DNA of 64,000 nucleotides from contig MCFE01000416.1 in NCBI GenBank assembly GCA_002104905.1, positions 1-64,000 on the forward strand, read 5' to 3'. The position numbers and the translations under genes are program-made. The stretch is from Basidiobolus meristosporus CBS 931.73. Lineage: Eukaryota; Basidiobolomycota; Basidiobolomycetes; Basidiobolales; Basidiobolaceae. The notes below the pieces were generated by a model that did not search any database, had not been told where the DNA came from, and saw only the letters and a list, made by a program, of their open reading frames with translations. Positions 43,766-54,828 of this stretch are shown here, piece by piece. Position 1 is the first letter of the stretch; every line of letters begins with the position of its first letter.

Positions 43766-46456
43766 ATGGACAAGACTACTTTGATTCAACACTATAAGAG
43801 AAGAGAAAAAAGACCATGTGGCTATTGTGGCAAGCCTCTCAGCCATGTAGCATGCAGACAGCATTGGAAGTATTACAAGGATCATGGCAAGTGTTTTGCT
43901 ACACAAGTCATATTTGACCATTCATTGGTCACTACTGTACCAACATTATCTTGCTAGCCAGTTGATACTTCTATATTGGCTCCTGGCTGTCTTTGTCACC
44001 TTACGCAAACTGAGTCAGGTGAGTTTGTGATGCCTTTAGGCTCACCTCAGCCTTCTGAATATGGCACACAGAGTGATAGCTCCAACAAAGAATGTTCACT
44101 GATGGATTTTGAGCCTATCACCACTAAAAACAGAACCATATATGAGCCTGGTCAAACTCCTATATGCAATGAGACAACACCTGTTGAAAAATATGCCAAG
44201 GATACTTTATGGAGCTAAGTGAGCCCAGTAATCCATCTACTGGTGAATGATATAATGTTGTGGCTAGAAAAGTGGTGCATTTCCACTAATACCAGTAATG
44301 GGGGCTTTGAGGATTTATTACTACTTCTTGCCAAAATCATTCAGGGATGCAACTTACCATGTACATGGTACAAGTGGACAATCATCATGAGGCTGGCAAC
44401 ATTTGATCCAGACACTTTCCTGATTTCGGCATGTGCTCACAGTTGCATGGCATTCACATCTGAAAATACTGCCATTGCAATGTATCCAAATTGTCAGGAA
44501 TCCACCACCCTTGAGGGAAAACATTGTTCACACTCCAGAAATATTCTGGTAATACCCTGTCAGAGGAAGCTGATGCAGTCCAACAAATATTGCAAAGCTA
44601 TACAGTACTGCACTCAGTATCAATCAAGTACAAACATATCCAATGTATTTGATGGCAAACATTACAAACCGCATAGAAGCAAGGGCTACTTTGAAGGTAT
44701 GCATGACCATGCCTTTGCCTTGGCACTTGATGGATTCTCATCAAACAAGTACTCTACCAGCAAATCCTGCTGGCCACTGATTCTCATCAATCTGAATCTG
44801 CTGCCCATCTTACAGTATCAGAGCAATAATCTGATGGTAGTCTCACTGGTATCTGGGCTAAAATTAACATCAAACCTGGATACCTACTAGTATCCATTAC
44901 TGGATGAACTTTGTATGCTTTTCAGCGGGATAACAGTTAATGGCCATCATGTAAAAGCGCATATTATTATCTGCATTGGAGATACCCCAGCCATCAGCAA
45001 GATAGCAGGTTTTTCCGGGTACAATGGATGGTATTGCTTTCAAATGTGTGAGATCCAGAGGATTTACTCCATAAATCACATACATTATTATTACCCAAAC
45101 ACCAGCACTGAGAACTTCACCTTTCTACAGAGAGAACATACAGAAGCCAGCATGCAATTGCGGCAAAGTTGGCAAGCTATAAGCCATTGGCCAGAATATG
45201 GAATCAATCAGAAACTAACAATACTTGAGATAGAGGGTATCTGTGGGAGCAAAAGCTTTCCACTGGGAGCAATGCATTTGCTTTTCACCAATATCTCTAT
45301 ACTGATGACTAAGTTGTACATGGGGCATTTCAAGCTAAATGAGCCCTTTGAGATACTTGAGAAATCTGAAAGAATTGGCAAAATATTACAGAGTATCTGC
45401 TACCCTAAGTACTTCTCACAGGCTCCAATTAATATTCATACAGATATACAACAATACCAATGCAAAGGCTGGATAAACTGGATATATATTTATTCAAGTG
45501 GCATTCTGAAGCCATTCCTACCTAGGGTACATTGGAAGCATTGGAAGTCATATGTGGACACTGTAGGAATATTTATTCAGAAGCAGATCACCAATACCAA
45601 CTTGACACATCTACAGCCGTTGTGCAAGGAGTTTGTGACAGGATTTGAGCAGTTATACTACAAACATAAAGCTGAATGCATATATCTCTGCCACTACTGT
45701 ATCCATTCTCTATTTGATCTTGCATGGTGTGTGGAGAATATTGGGCCTTGCCTCACCTTTTGGAGTTTCCTATGGAGCAGATGTGTAAGGAGATAGAAAG
45801 ACAAGTCAAATTGCAGGTACCACCATATCCCAATCTCATCAAGAATATTACCTTCAAGTCCATCATGGATGTGATGAGTTAGCACATGAAGGACAGTCAG
45901 GAAGAGTTGGAAAATACTGAGGACAAATGTGCACATGGAGACACATATGTCTATGGCATTAAGAAGCTAAGCTGCCCCAATGTATGGGTGATCAGTTAAG
46001 TAATGCAAAGTTAGGTTGGGTGCAACAAGCAACTAATTATTATTAGGAAAACTATACCAATGTATGCCAGATCTCTCTTGGTCACAACCCAACTTCTACA
46101 CCATTCAATATGGGATTCACACAAACAAAAGCCAGATTGCACCTATGATGGGGACTAGAATCCAGCAGGGAGAAGGAATGTATTGGCTAAGTACCAAGAA
46201 GTTTGTTGCAGATATTCAGGAGGTATTTGTGGCAGAAGTGGCAACAACCAAGCATATGTTTGCAAGATGTTTATGTTATCACCAATATAAGGTATATGGC
46301 AACTTTGCAGGTATCACACTAAAAAGCCGTAAGGATGAGGTGATAGAAGTATGTCAATTGCGGCAGGTGTGCACAATTGTAATGGTAAGTAAGCAGGAGG
46401 CCATAGTTTTTTTTGGTTCAAACTATATGTGGATTACCCAAGGTAGTAGTGGGTAA
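43766..46456 (+). pseudogene. Tnp2-like (Transposase_21) transposase, copy 1, decayed
   Basis: Start MDKTTLIQHYKRREKRPCGYCGKPLSH. It is interrupted by stop codons at about 43955, 44216 and 44888 and by a frame change near 45,790. The core of the Tnp2 family is readable: the HDHAFALALDGFS region, CWPLILINLNL, and IICIGDTPAISKIAGFSGYNG followed by CFQMCEI. The tail (about 46,064-46,456) holds HMFARCLCYHQYKVYGNF. The CACTA family transposase is a DDE enzyme that cuts the element ends. This copy cannot be active. Confidence 0.7.
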
Positions 46457-46735
46457 GTAAATAAAGAGGGGTGACTCTACAGTGGAATATATGAATTGCA
46501 CAAGGGGAGGTAGAAAAAGGAAATACCATTTGGTAAATTGGTACGGTAGCATTATACAGAACCAGCTGTGGGCCATCATACTGGCAATAGAATGCCATCA
46601 GAGTTTTGCTGAGAGGACATAGAAATACCATCAAGTTTCATGCCATATACGGCAATTGAATTTCCTGACTGCTTGGATCCACTTAAAATAGTTGTAGAGC
46701 TCAAAAAGACCGCAACAATACATTAGACTTGTTCC

Positions 46736-47203
46736 ATCATACCGTGCCAGGGCGTTGTGGTGGTGTATAGGTCCAAGGGAGAGATACGTCCAACACTTCT
46801 CAAGTGTTTTGTGTGTGGGGTGTTCACTGGGTGCAATAACCTCTGGCAAAAGCTTGCTAGGAATACTTGGGTTCTGTCTCTAATCTAATGTGAAGGGGAA
46901 TAAAGCCACAAGCTTGTCAAGGGAAAACTATTGAGCTACAATCCCCAACTTAGTTGGCGTCTTAACAAAAGTATGTGCTGGGTTCAGCGTCCTTTGAGAT
47001 GACAATGTACTAAAGCTTCCAAAGTCAAAACAACTGTAAACTCCACCAGCAGGGACTTGATAAGAATGCAGCTGTGGTCAATAGTTACAAAGACAGAAAA
47101 GTATCTTTGCCTGTACAAGAACAAACTTGGGAAAGAATCAAATATAATAAAAGATACCTACTCTGAGTATTCCTCACAAGTAGTGCCTCCAAGGTCAGTT
47201 GGC
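46736..47203. other. Repeat-flanking sequence
   Basis: Flank or tail of CACTA copy 1. It contains TAGACTTGTTCC at about 46,730, also present next to the MITE in copy 2. No gene supported. Confidence 0.4.
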
Positions 47204-47813
47204 TGTCAGCGCGGTTTCCTGGGAGTGTCCTGTGGTCTAGGGTTGGAAGTTCAGGCAGCAGGTAGCAGTGATCACACTAATCAACAAGTTGGTATATTGA
47301 TAAAAGGGATGATGATTTATTGTTGAGGGATAGCCTCCCTTATATACTTTTCTTACTGGCTAAGTGATTACTAATCATGGTGTTCCAGAAGGTTCCGGAT
47401 ATCAATAGAAATCTTAATGACATCAGAATGACCTAAGAATGTTCTAAGTAGGTGCCGGAAGGTTCTAAGAGGCACAGCACATCCAACCAATCAGGAATCA
47501 GTACTCTGAAACCTGTGTAACATGGGGATACCATATATGGTATGGAAATGGTAGGGATGGTGACACGGGTTGATCATGTGTCACAGGTACTGGCGCGGGT
47601 ACTTGCCTAATATAGAAGCACTTGCAACTAGTAATCTTACATAAAGTGAGGGGTAACTTATGCAATAAGGTAAGCAGGTGTGATAGTCAACTGGCTTATG
47701 GGATAGTACTGATTGGGTATGACAAATGGGATAAAACTAAAATGAGTATAGTAGGGATATAGGGAAGTAGAAAATAAGGGAATGAGCACATCTGTCAGTG
47801 GGTGTCACTGTCA
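47204..47813 (-). repeat. Putative solo LTR, minus orientation
   Basis: On the plus strand it begins TGTCAGCGCGG and ends CACTGTCA (TG...CA), about 610 bp. The minus strand shows an LTR-like order: a U3 part with heat-shock elements, a TATA box (GTATATAAGGG, 47347-47337) and an AATAAATC signal soon after. The same TATA/AATAAA order is seen in the gypsy LTR at 62512-62879. A purine-rich AGTGGGG borders the right side on the minus strand, like a polypurine tract. No internal coding region adjoins it. Exact ends are uncertain. Confidence 0.5.
47337..47465 (-). promoter_or_regulatory. LTR promoter with clustered heat-shock elements
   Basis: On the minus strand a TATA box (GTATATAAGGG) lies at 47347-47337. 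Just upstream of it are three sites of the HSF recognition pattern (alternating TTC/GAA with 2-bp spacing): TTCCAGAAGGTTC at 47383-47395 (a perfect three-unit element), GAATGTTC at 47437-47444 and GAAGGTTC at 47458-47465. They lie about 36-118 bp upstream of the TATA box. The pattern is seen directly; heat induction is inference. Confidence 0.55.
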
Positions 47814-48610
47814 CCCCACTACAGCGTGCGGTGTGATCTGCGGTTGTAAAGAATGATTGGGCGCAATATTATAGCTACCAGAAGGAAGGATTGTTCTTGG
47901 ACAATTTTGCACTATGCGCGACAATCTTGCACACTATGGCACAATCTGACACAATGAGGTTGGAACGGATGATTGCGCCAACTTGTAATGTTTGCATCAC
48001 GTGCGCGATTGGATACCGCCATTATGGCAGGTAAAATCCGGTATTTGGATATGTTTCTTTAATGTAAATGGAAATAAATGTGTATCGCACTATAAACTAC
48101 ACTAATACTTACCATTTTGGTTATCCTCACTCCAATTGGACGGTATCTCAGTGGTTAATTGGTCTAAAAGTATCCTGAAGCTGGCAGCCCCCAATTGGCT
48201 CATTGACTACTAAAAAAGCTACCTGATTTGCCATCAAATATCCAATATTGCTCATTGAGCAAGTAAATCCCTGATCCTAGTGATTGGACAAGGTGTCATA
48301 GCCAGCACGCAAGCAATCGTGTAGGTGCAAAACAGATCCAATAGCTGCACTGGTATTACAGATGACGTATATATATGCAGGGTGTTTATTTATAGGGGTT
48401 CTGTCTCAAATGTGAGACAACCTTGATATTACTTATTTCAAAAATTTGATGATCACTGATTTGCAATGGCTTGATTTGGATCGCAAAAAAAAAGGGTTGT
48501 TGGGATCATTACAAATGTGAGCAATTCAAAGCAATTGCATCATCTTCTCCTGGGTTTTTTTCTCACAGGGATTACTACTGAAGCATTTGGTAGTGACTCA
48601 CTTTGCACAC
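47814..48610. other. Repeat-region spacer
   Basis: AT-rich, no gene. A 7-bp stem with a 4-nt loop (TGTCTCA/TGAGACA) lies at 48402-48419, just after a TATATATATGCAGGGTG stretch that may be a transposon end. A stretch at about 48,140 vaguely resembles a tRNA A box but has no B box. Confidence 0.4.
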
Positions 48611-49786
48611 CTATACTACTTCCTGGCTGACTATCATCTTGCTACTTGTGTATTTGTAGTCAGTATTTTGCCTCCTAGTTGATGAGTGCAATGCTACAGC
48701 TTGGCTGCGCTGAATTGCTCCAACTGAACCAACTGAACCGGCCTGTAGTGCCACGCGCTGACGCGTTCTTTTACTTGCCAAGGGCTCTGGTGGTTGAGGT
48801 ACTTCATGTTGGTCATCATCAGTCAGTTCACCAGAAGTAACTCGCTGATGGTCAGGCAAAACGGCACGCACAGGCGTGCCTTGACGTGTTGAGATGGCCC
48901 TTGGCTGAGTTTGATGTGATGCTGCAAGTTGACGCGACTCGGTCTGCTCCAATGGACTTGTGTCTAAATGAGCAGTTTGGCAAGTTCTTGTAGTTTTGCT
49001 CTGAAGCACGCGTGTTGACCCAACGTGTGTTGACTCAATGCGGGGCATTCTGGTAAAGGGTGTTGGCATGCTCTGGACTGACGTGCACCGGCACGCTGTG
49101 GTTGCAAGAGATGGTAGGGAATCCAGCAAGGCGTGCTGGCGCAATCTGGATGATGTTGCTTGCGGTCTGTATTCTTCCTCCTGAAGCTCACCATCTGATT
49201 CCTCAAGGTATTCACTTACCCTCTGTCTGATACTTTGGAGCTGTTGCCTGGATGAGTCCTGTGTATATTGCTCTTGGAAGCCACTTAGCTCTACTAATAT
49301 ATCACGTAGTACATTAGTCATTTGAGGCAAAAACTCATTCAAAATCTCTTTGGTTCCCAAAGTTGAGGCACAAACAGACGGGTCCGGCCTGTACTGTGCA
49401 AATTGCGCGCAAAATTGCTCCCACGCAGCTTCTTTGTCAAATCCCCTCACTCTCAGCTCATTCTTGATTTCAATACTTGTCTTGTTATATATCTTTTTAC
49501 ATACATTGGCTGGCATCTTGATGTAGAACTCATGCCACAGCTTTCTACTCAAATTCTTCCATCTTTGTTGACTCTCTGAGGTATCTAGTTCTGCTAGATT
49601 AATCAGTAGTGCCCAAATATCTGTATGAAGGCTCATCATAGACACTTGGGCCATACTAAAATCATTTGGCAAGAACTTGAATGGATCCAACATCAACTTT
49701 TCTGGTCCAGACCATGCTTGTGAGCTGGGGGATGGGTTTTGTCTGGGTTGTACTAAAGATGAGTTGAGGCTTGGTATGGGGACCAT
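48611..49786 (-). CDS. Unknown protein divergent from a Harbinger transposase
   Basis: An uninterrupted frame of 391 codons with ATG at 49786-49784. The N-terminal 40 residues are Ser/Pro/Gln-rich. Residues about 50-130 form a folded-looking helical region (DIWALLINLAELD, RWKNLSRKLWHEFYIKMP, EAAWEQFCAQF). The tail from about residue 200 is rich in Gln, Arg, Ser and Thr. PIF/Harbinger elements usually encode a second, Myb/SANT-like DNA-binding protein beside the transposase; the position and divergent orientation fit that. I do not see a clear Myb tryptophan pattern, so the family is unassigned. The frame is intact, unlike the neighbouring CACTA genes, which suggests younger DNA. Confidence 0.6.
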   Translation of the reverse strand: MVPIPSLNSSLVQPRQNPSPSSQAWSGPEKLMLDPFKFLPNDFSMAQVSMMSLHTDIWALLINLAELDTSESQQRWKNLSRKLWHEFYIKMPANVCKKIYNKTSIEIKNELRVRGFDKEAAWEQFCAQFAQYRPDPSVCASTLGTKEILNEFLPQMTNVLRDILVELSGFQEQYTQDSSRQQLQSIRQRVSEYLEESDGELQEEEYRPQATSSRLRQHALLDSLPSLATTACRCTSVQSMPTPFTRMPRIESTHVGSTRVLQSKTTRTCQTAHLDTSPLEQTESRQLAASHQTQPRAISTRQGTPVRAVLPDHQRVTSGELTDDDQHEVPQPPEPLASKRTRQRVALQAGSVGSVGAIQRSQAVALHSSTRRQNTDYKYTSSKMIVSQEVV

Positions 49787-50145
49787 AGCAATGGATTTGG
49801 ATACTTATACAGCAGTATATTGGCATCAACCTGGTCTTATATGAAATATATATGAAAACTAATGTGATTGTTGAATTTTCCATATATTATGCATGATGCA
49901 TCTTGGATTGCATTGACACGGATCAGATCACATCAATTGCAGATTTCCCATTTGATCATAGACCTATGATTAAAGCATCCATAAAAGTACCAAGGCATTG
50001 TTTGCGGATGATTTTTGCAACATAATGATGGGATACATGGCAATTGATGGAGATTTAACCATAATGTATTAAAAATCAGATAAATAAGGCGGATCGTGCC
50101 AAATCAATTCAAACCGCCTGAATACAATCATCCACCAATTTTAAT
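49787..50145. promoter_or_regulatory. Divergent promoter of the Harbinger element
   Basis: 359 bp between the unknown ORF and the transposase. A TATATATATG-like tract is near 49,850 on the minus-gene side. No other gene. Confidence 0.45.
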
Positions 50146-51030
50146 ATGACTTACTCATCTGAATGGTCTTTTCTCATCAATCCCATCACTACCACTGGAT
50201 TTCCTTTTGACACACTAGAGGAGATCTATTCCAAGTACTGTGGACCATCAACCCCAATCTACTCAAGGAGATCCCTTGTCAAGCTTCTCTGCTATTACAA
50301 GAACTATTGCCCTACAAGGTTTCATCCCACCATCCATGGCAACAAAAGTCCTAGAAGCTTTCATTCCCAGCTGACAGCAATGGAGAACCACCTTGCAGAG
50401 GGTATGAACGACTTAGAGCAAGCTTGGAATACTAGGTTCAGAAGCTCCAATAGACTTCCATATCCTAGAGTGTTCAGCAACAGGTTCCATAGCAGGAGTA
50501 TTTTGGATACCTTCCCAGTGAGGATTAACAGACCTTCTAGAGGGCAGACGCACTTTTATTCTGGCAAGTACAAGGCACACTGTGTGAAGTTTCAAGCACT
50601 GTCTGACATTGAGGGTAACATCATCTGGTTTAGTGGGCCATTTGCTGGAAGTAGGCATGACAAAGCACTCTGGGTAGAGAATCATCCTGAATTCAGTAGA
50701 GGGGAGAAATGTACGGCAGACTTAGCTTATATAGGAGAGGATTGTCAAAGATTAGGATGTATTACAGCTTATAGGAAGCCAAGGAATAGTGTACTTAGCA
50801 GGAAGCAGAAGCTCTACAATGAGATATTTAATCATTTCAGAGTAGGGGTAGAGCACACAATTGGATATCTGAAGAGATTCAGCATATTGGCAGGTAAATA
50901 CAGAGGAAAGTCATATATAGGAGAAAACAGCAGAATAGGTAAAATAGTTAAGATACCTATTAATGCACAGTATGTTCATACAAGAAGACATCCACTGAGA
51001 GAAATGTGTCTGGAGCATTATGAAGAGTAA
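50146..51030 (+). CDS. PIF/Harbinger transposase (DDE_Tnp_4 type)
   Basis: An intact frame of 294 residues starting MTYSSEWSF. The nuclease core is readable: LDTFPVRINRP (first acidic residue, D121), DIEGNIIWFSGPFAGSRHDKALW, ADLAYIG (D192) and GVEHTIGYLKRF (E236). The spacing and the GxxHD strand are typical of Harbinger/DDE_4 transposases. The N-terminal part (RSLVKLLCYYKNYCPTRFHP) is a likely helix-turn-helix region. The length is at the short end of the family (about 300-400). It is divergent from the unknown 391-codon ORF. No stops or shifts are seen, so this copy could still be active if its ends are intact. Confidence 0.82.
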   Translation: MTYSSEWSFLINPITTTGFPFDTLEEIYSKYCGPSTPIYSRRSLVKLLCYYKNYCPTRFHPTIHGNKSPRSFHSQLTAMENHLAEGMNDLEQAWNTRFRSSNRLPYPRVFSNRFHSRSILDTFPVRINRPSRGQTHFYSGKYKAHCVKFQALSDIEGNIIWFSGPFAGSRHDKALWVENHPEFSRGEKCTADLAYIGEDCQRLGCITAYRKPRNSVLSRKQKLYNEIFNHFRVGVEHTIGYLKRFSILAGKYRGKSYIGENSRIGKIVKIPINAQYVHTRRHPLREMCLEHYEE

Positions 51031-51215
51031 ATAAAGCAAGGAAAGCACTATTCTGAGCAACATAAGTAAGATTGAGTAAAATTACCAGTAACTGTATCAT
51101 ACCACAGGCATCATGGTAGAAATTATAGTGCCAGATAGTGCCGTAGGGTGCCAGATTGATCCGGCACCATAAACAGGCTGGCACTATGTGGCACTATCCA
51201 ACGGAACAAGTCTAT
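51031..51215 (+). repeat. Harbinger 3' tail with inverted TAGTGCC motifs
   Basis: An untranslated tail with repeated TAGTGCC/GGCACTA motifs able to fold on themselves. It is shared, inverted, with 62217-62400. The shared part ends at AACAAGTCT (about 51,213), which I take as close to the element end. I did not find the matching left end before 48,610. Confidence 0.6.
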
Positions 51216-51648
51216 TGCAATTATTGTTACAGCACCAATCAAATCTTGTCAAGTTTTATCCCTTTATTTGGTAGTAAAATTAGCAAAATACCTTGTAATC
51301 ATGTCATAAGATTGTTAAGAGTGTTACTAATTCCAAGCTTCTGGTATTATGATGGTCTCTAAATGGGATCCTGACAGCTGATCTGGATTGGATCCACCTG
51401 CAGGACCATATTGTTTTTGATATGGCCTACAGCTTTACCCTATGAAAAATAATTTGGTCCCATGGGTGGATCCAATCCGGATCATCCGTCAAGATCCTGT
51501 TCAGAGACTGTCATAATAACAGCAGCTTGGAATTAGTGACCCTCCTGACAATCTTATAACAAGATCATGATGGTGTTTTGCAAATTTTTCAGCCAAATAA
51601 AGGGATAAAACTTGACAATTTTTGATCAGTGCTGTGACAATATTTGCA
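51216..51648. mobile_element. Fold-back MITE, about 433 bp
   Basis: Two imperfect inverted arms of about 200 bp each make up almost the whole element. The left begins TGCAATTATTGTTACAGCAC; the right, reversed, begins TGCAAATATTGTCACAGCAC. The arms meet at about 51,418-51,440 (ATGGCCTACAGCTTTACCC). Both arms share TGTCAAGTTTTATCCCTTTA and GGATTGGATCCACC. It has no coding capacity. It sits between the Harbinger tail and CACTA copy 2. Confidence 0.75.
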
Positions 51649-51916
51649 TGTTATTGTTGCGGTCTTTCAGCGCTCTATTACTATTTTAAGTGGATCCAGT
51701 TGGCCAGGACTTCCAATTGCCTTATATGGCAAGAAACTTGACGGTATTTTGAAGGCCTCACAGCAAGACTCTGATGGCTTTTTTTATGGCAGTATGACAG
51801 CCTGCCGCTGGTTATGTATAATGCTACCGTACCAATTTACCAAATGGTATTTCCCTTTTCTACCTCCCCTTGTGCAATTCATATATTCCACTGTAGAATC
51901 ACCTTTTTTCATTTGC

Positions 51917-54606
51917 TTACCCACTACTACCTTGGGTATTCCACATATAGTTTGAATCAAAAAAAACTATGGCCTCCTGCTTACTAACCTCTACAAACGC
52001 GCACACCTGCCGCAATTGACATACTTCCATCACCTCAACTTTACGGCTTTTTAGTGTGATACTTGCAAAGTTGCCATATACCTTGTACTGCTGGTAGCAT
52101 ATACATCTTGCAAACATGTGCTTGGTTGTTGCCACTACTGCCATGAATACCTCCTGAATATTGGCAAAGAACTTCTTGGTATTTGGCCAATATATTCCTT
52201 CTCCCTGCTGGATTCTAGTCCCCCTTATAGGTGCGCTCTGGCTTTTGCTTGTGTGAATTCCATATTGAATAGTGTAGAAGTTTGCTTGTGACCAGAAGAA
52301 ATCCAGCATATCTTGGTGGAGTTTTCCTGATAAAAATTAGTTACTTGTTGCACTCAACCCAACTTTGCATTACTTAACTGATTACCCATGCATTGGGGCT
52401 GCTTAGCTTCTTAATGCCGTAGGCATAGGTGTCTCTATGTGCACTTTGTCCTCAGTATTTTCCAACTCTTTCTGGCTGTCCTCCATGTGCCAACTCATCA
52501 CATCCATGACAGACTTGAAGGCAATATTCTTGATGAGATTGGGATATGGTAGTACCAGCAACTTGACTTGTCTTCCTATCTCCCCACACATCCGCTCCAT
52601 AGGAAACTCCCAAAAGGTGAAGCAAGGCCCGATATTCTCCACACACCGTGCAAGATGGAGTAGAGAATGGATACAGTAGCGGCAGAGATCTACACGTTCA
52701 GCTTTATGTTTGTAGTATAGCCGCTCAAATCCCATCACAAACTCCTCACACAACAGCTGTAGATGTGTCAAGTTGGTATTAGTGATCCGCTTCTGGATAA
52801 ATATTCCTACAATGTCCACATATGACTCCCAATGCTTCCAATGTACTCTTGGTAGGAATGGCTTCAGAACACCACTTGAATAAATACATATCCAGTTCAT
52901 CCAGTCTTTGCATTTATATTGTTGCATATATGTATGAATATTAATTGGAGCCCATGAGAAGTACTTAGGGTGGCAGATACTCTGTAATATCTTGCCAATT
53001 TTTTCAAATTTCTCCGGTATCTTGAAGGGCTCATTTAGCTTGAAATGCCCCATGTACAACTTGGTCATCAGTATAGGGATATTGTTGGAAAGCAAATGCA
53101 TGCACCCAGTGGAAAGCTTTTGCTCCAACAGATACCCTCTATGTTAGGTATCTCTGGTTTCCAATTGATTCCATATTCCAGCCAATAGCTTATAGCTTGC
53201 CAACTTTGCTGCAATTGCATGCTTACTTCTGTAAGTTCTCTCTGTGGAAAGATGATGTTCTTAGTGCTGGTGTTTGGGTAATAATAATGTGTGTGAGTTA
53301 TGGAGTAAATTCCCTGGATCTCACACATTTGACAGCAATACTGTCCATTGTGCCGGGAAAAACCTGCTATCTTGCTGATGGCTGGGGTATCTCCAATGCA
53401 GATAATAATATGCACTTTTACATGACAGCCATTCACCGTTATCCTGCTGGAAAGCATACAAAATTCATTCAGCAATGGATACAGGTTGCTATCCAGGTTG
53501 GACGGTGATTTAGGCCCAGATACCAGTGAGACTACCATCAAATTATTGCCCTGATACTGTAAGATGGGCGGCAGATTCAGATTGATGAGAATCAGTGGCC
53601 AGCAGGATTTGCTGGTAGAGTACTTGTTTAATGAGAATCCATCAAGTGCTAAAGCAAAGGCATGGTCATACATACCTTCAAAGTAGCCCTTGCTTCTTAG
53701 CTGTTTGTAATGTTTGCCATCAAATATATCAGATATGTTTGCGCTTGATTGATACTGAGTGCAGTACTGTATAGCTTTGCAATATTTGTTGGACTGCATC
53801 AGCTTCCTCAGACGGGGTATAACCGGAATATATCTGGAGTGTGAACAATGTTTTCCCTCAATGGTGGTGGATTCCTGACAATTTGGACACGTTGCAATGG
53901 TAGCATCTTTGGATGTCAATGCCATGCAACTGTTAACACATGCTGGAATCAGGACAGTCTCTGGATCAAATGTTGCCAGACACATGATGGTTGTCCACTT
54001 GTACCATGTACATGGTAAGTTGCATCCCGGTATGATTTTGGCAAGAAGTAGTAATAAATCCTCAGAGCCCCCATTACTGATATTAGTGGAAACGCGCCAC
54101 TTCTCTAGCCACAAAATCACATCATTCACTAGTAGATGGATTACTGGGCTCACTTGGCTCCATGAAGTATCCTTGGCATTTGTCTCAATGGGTGTTGTCT
54201 CATTGCATATAGGGATTTGACCGGGCTCATACGTGGTACTGTTGTTAGGGGAGATAGGCTCAAAATCCATCAGTGAACCTTCTTTGTCAGAGCTATCACG
54301 CTGCATGCCATATTCAGAAGGCTGAGGTGAGCCTAAAGGCGTCACAAACTCACCTGACTCAGTTTGTGCAAGGTGACAAAGACGGCTAGGTGTCAATATA
54401 GAAGTATCAACTGGCCAACAAGATAAAGTTGGTACAGTAGTGACCAATGAATGGTCAAATATGACTTGGGTGGCAAAACACTGGCGGTGATCCTTGTAAT
54501 ACTTCCTATGCTGTCTGCATGCTTCATGGCTGAGAGGCTTGCCACAATAGCCACATGGTCTTTTTTCTCTTCTCTTATAGTGTTGAGTCAAAGTAGTCTT
54601 GTCCAT
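51917..54606 (-). pseudogene. Tnp2-like (Transposase_21) transposase, copy 2
   Basis: A 512-codon uninterrupted frame from ATG 54606, then a frame change near 53,090 into SNNIPILMTKLYMGHF and on to about 52,403. A further segment spans 52309-51917. The N-terminus has a zinc-binding pattern (CGYCGKPLSHEACRQHRKYYKDHRQCF; Cys and His residues visible). The Tnp2 core has ALALDGFSLNKYSTSKSCWP and IICIGDTPAISKIAGFSRHNG followed by CCQMCEI. The C-terminal region includes LCEEFVMGFERLYYKHKAE and RCVENIGPCFTFW. Compared with copy 1, it keeps sense codons where copy 1 has stops; only the frame change and the tail breaks inactivate it. In active relatives this DDE enzyme excises the element. Confidence 0.75.
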
Positions 54607-54828
54607 GGGGCAAACAGTTTGACCTTCAACAATGTAATGCTATTATATCACTTTTTGGTCAATAGTCATGTGAACTTAAGACAGTCTTGTATTTGAGACA
54701 TTGCACCTACATGAATGTAAGATTCAATGATGACCCGCCATAGTAAGCATTATAAATAAAGTTGTGGCACCACATACACATGTATATGTAACACTATTTC
54801 CCCTTTGGTTTGACTCACTTCCATATAT
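54607..54828. promoter_or_regulatory. CACTA bidirectional promoter, copy 2
   Basis: A spacer of about 222 bp shared by the two divergent element genes. A GTGATATAATAG-like motif lies close to the transposase start and TATATATG just before the partner ATG. It is well conserved with 43563-43765 and 59120-59341. Confidence 0.5.

Larger units (their letters stand above)
42710..46735. mobile_element. CACTA/Plavaka-like DNA transposon, copy 1
   Basis: The element carries two head-to-head genes: a partner ORF on the minus strand (42710-43562) and a transposase on the plus strand (43766-46456). The same layout is found at copy 2 (inverted) and copy 3. Similarity to copy 2 ends at about 46,735 after GACCGCAACAATA. 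I could not find terminal CACTA inverted repeats; the left end is lost to LTR insertion. Confidence 0.65.

Noticed and set aside
47057-47326. 89-codon plus-strand frame in repeat DNA
   Set aside because: No domain; overlaps the putative LTR end; composition like random repeat sequence.
48130-48200. tRNA-like sequence (TATCTCAGTGGTTAATTGG)
   Set aside because: Looks like an A box but there is no GGTTCGANTCC-type B box at the right distance and no cloverleaf.
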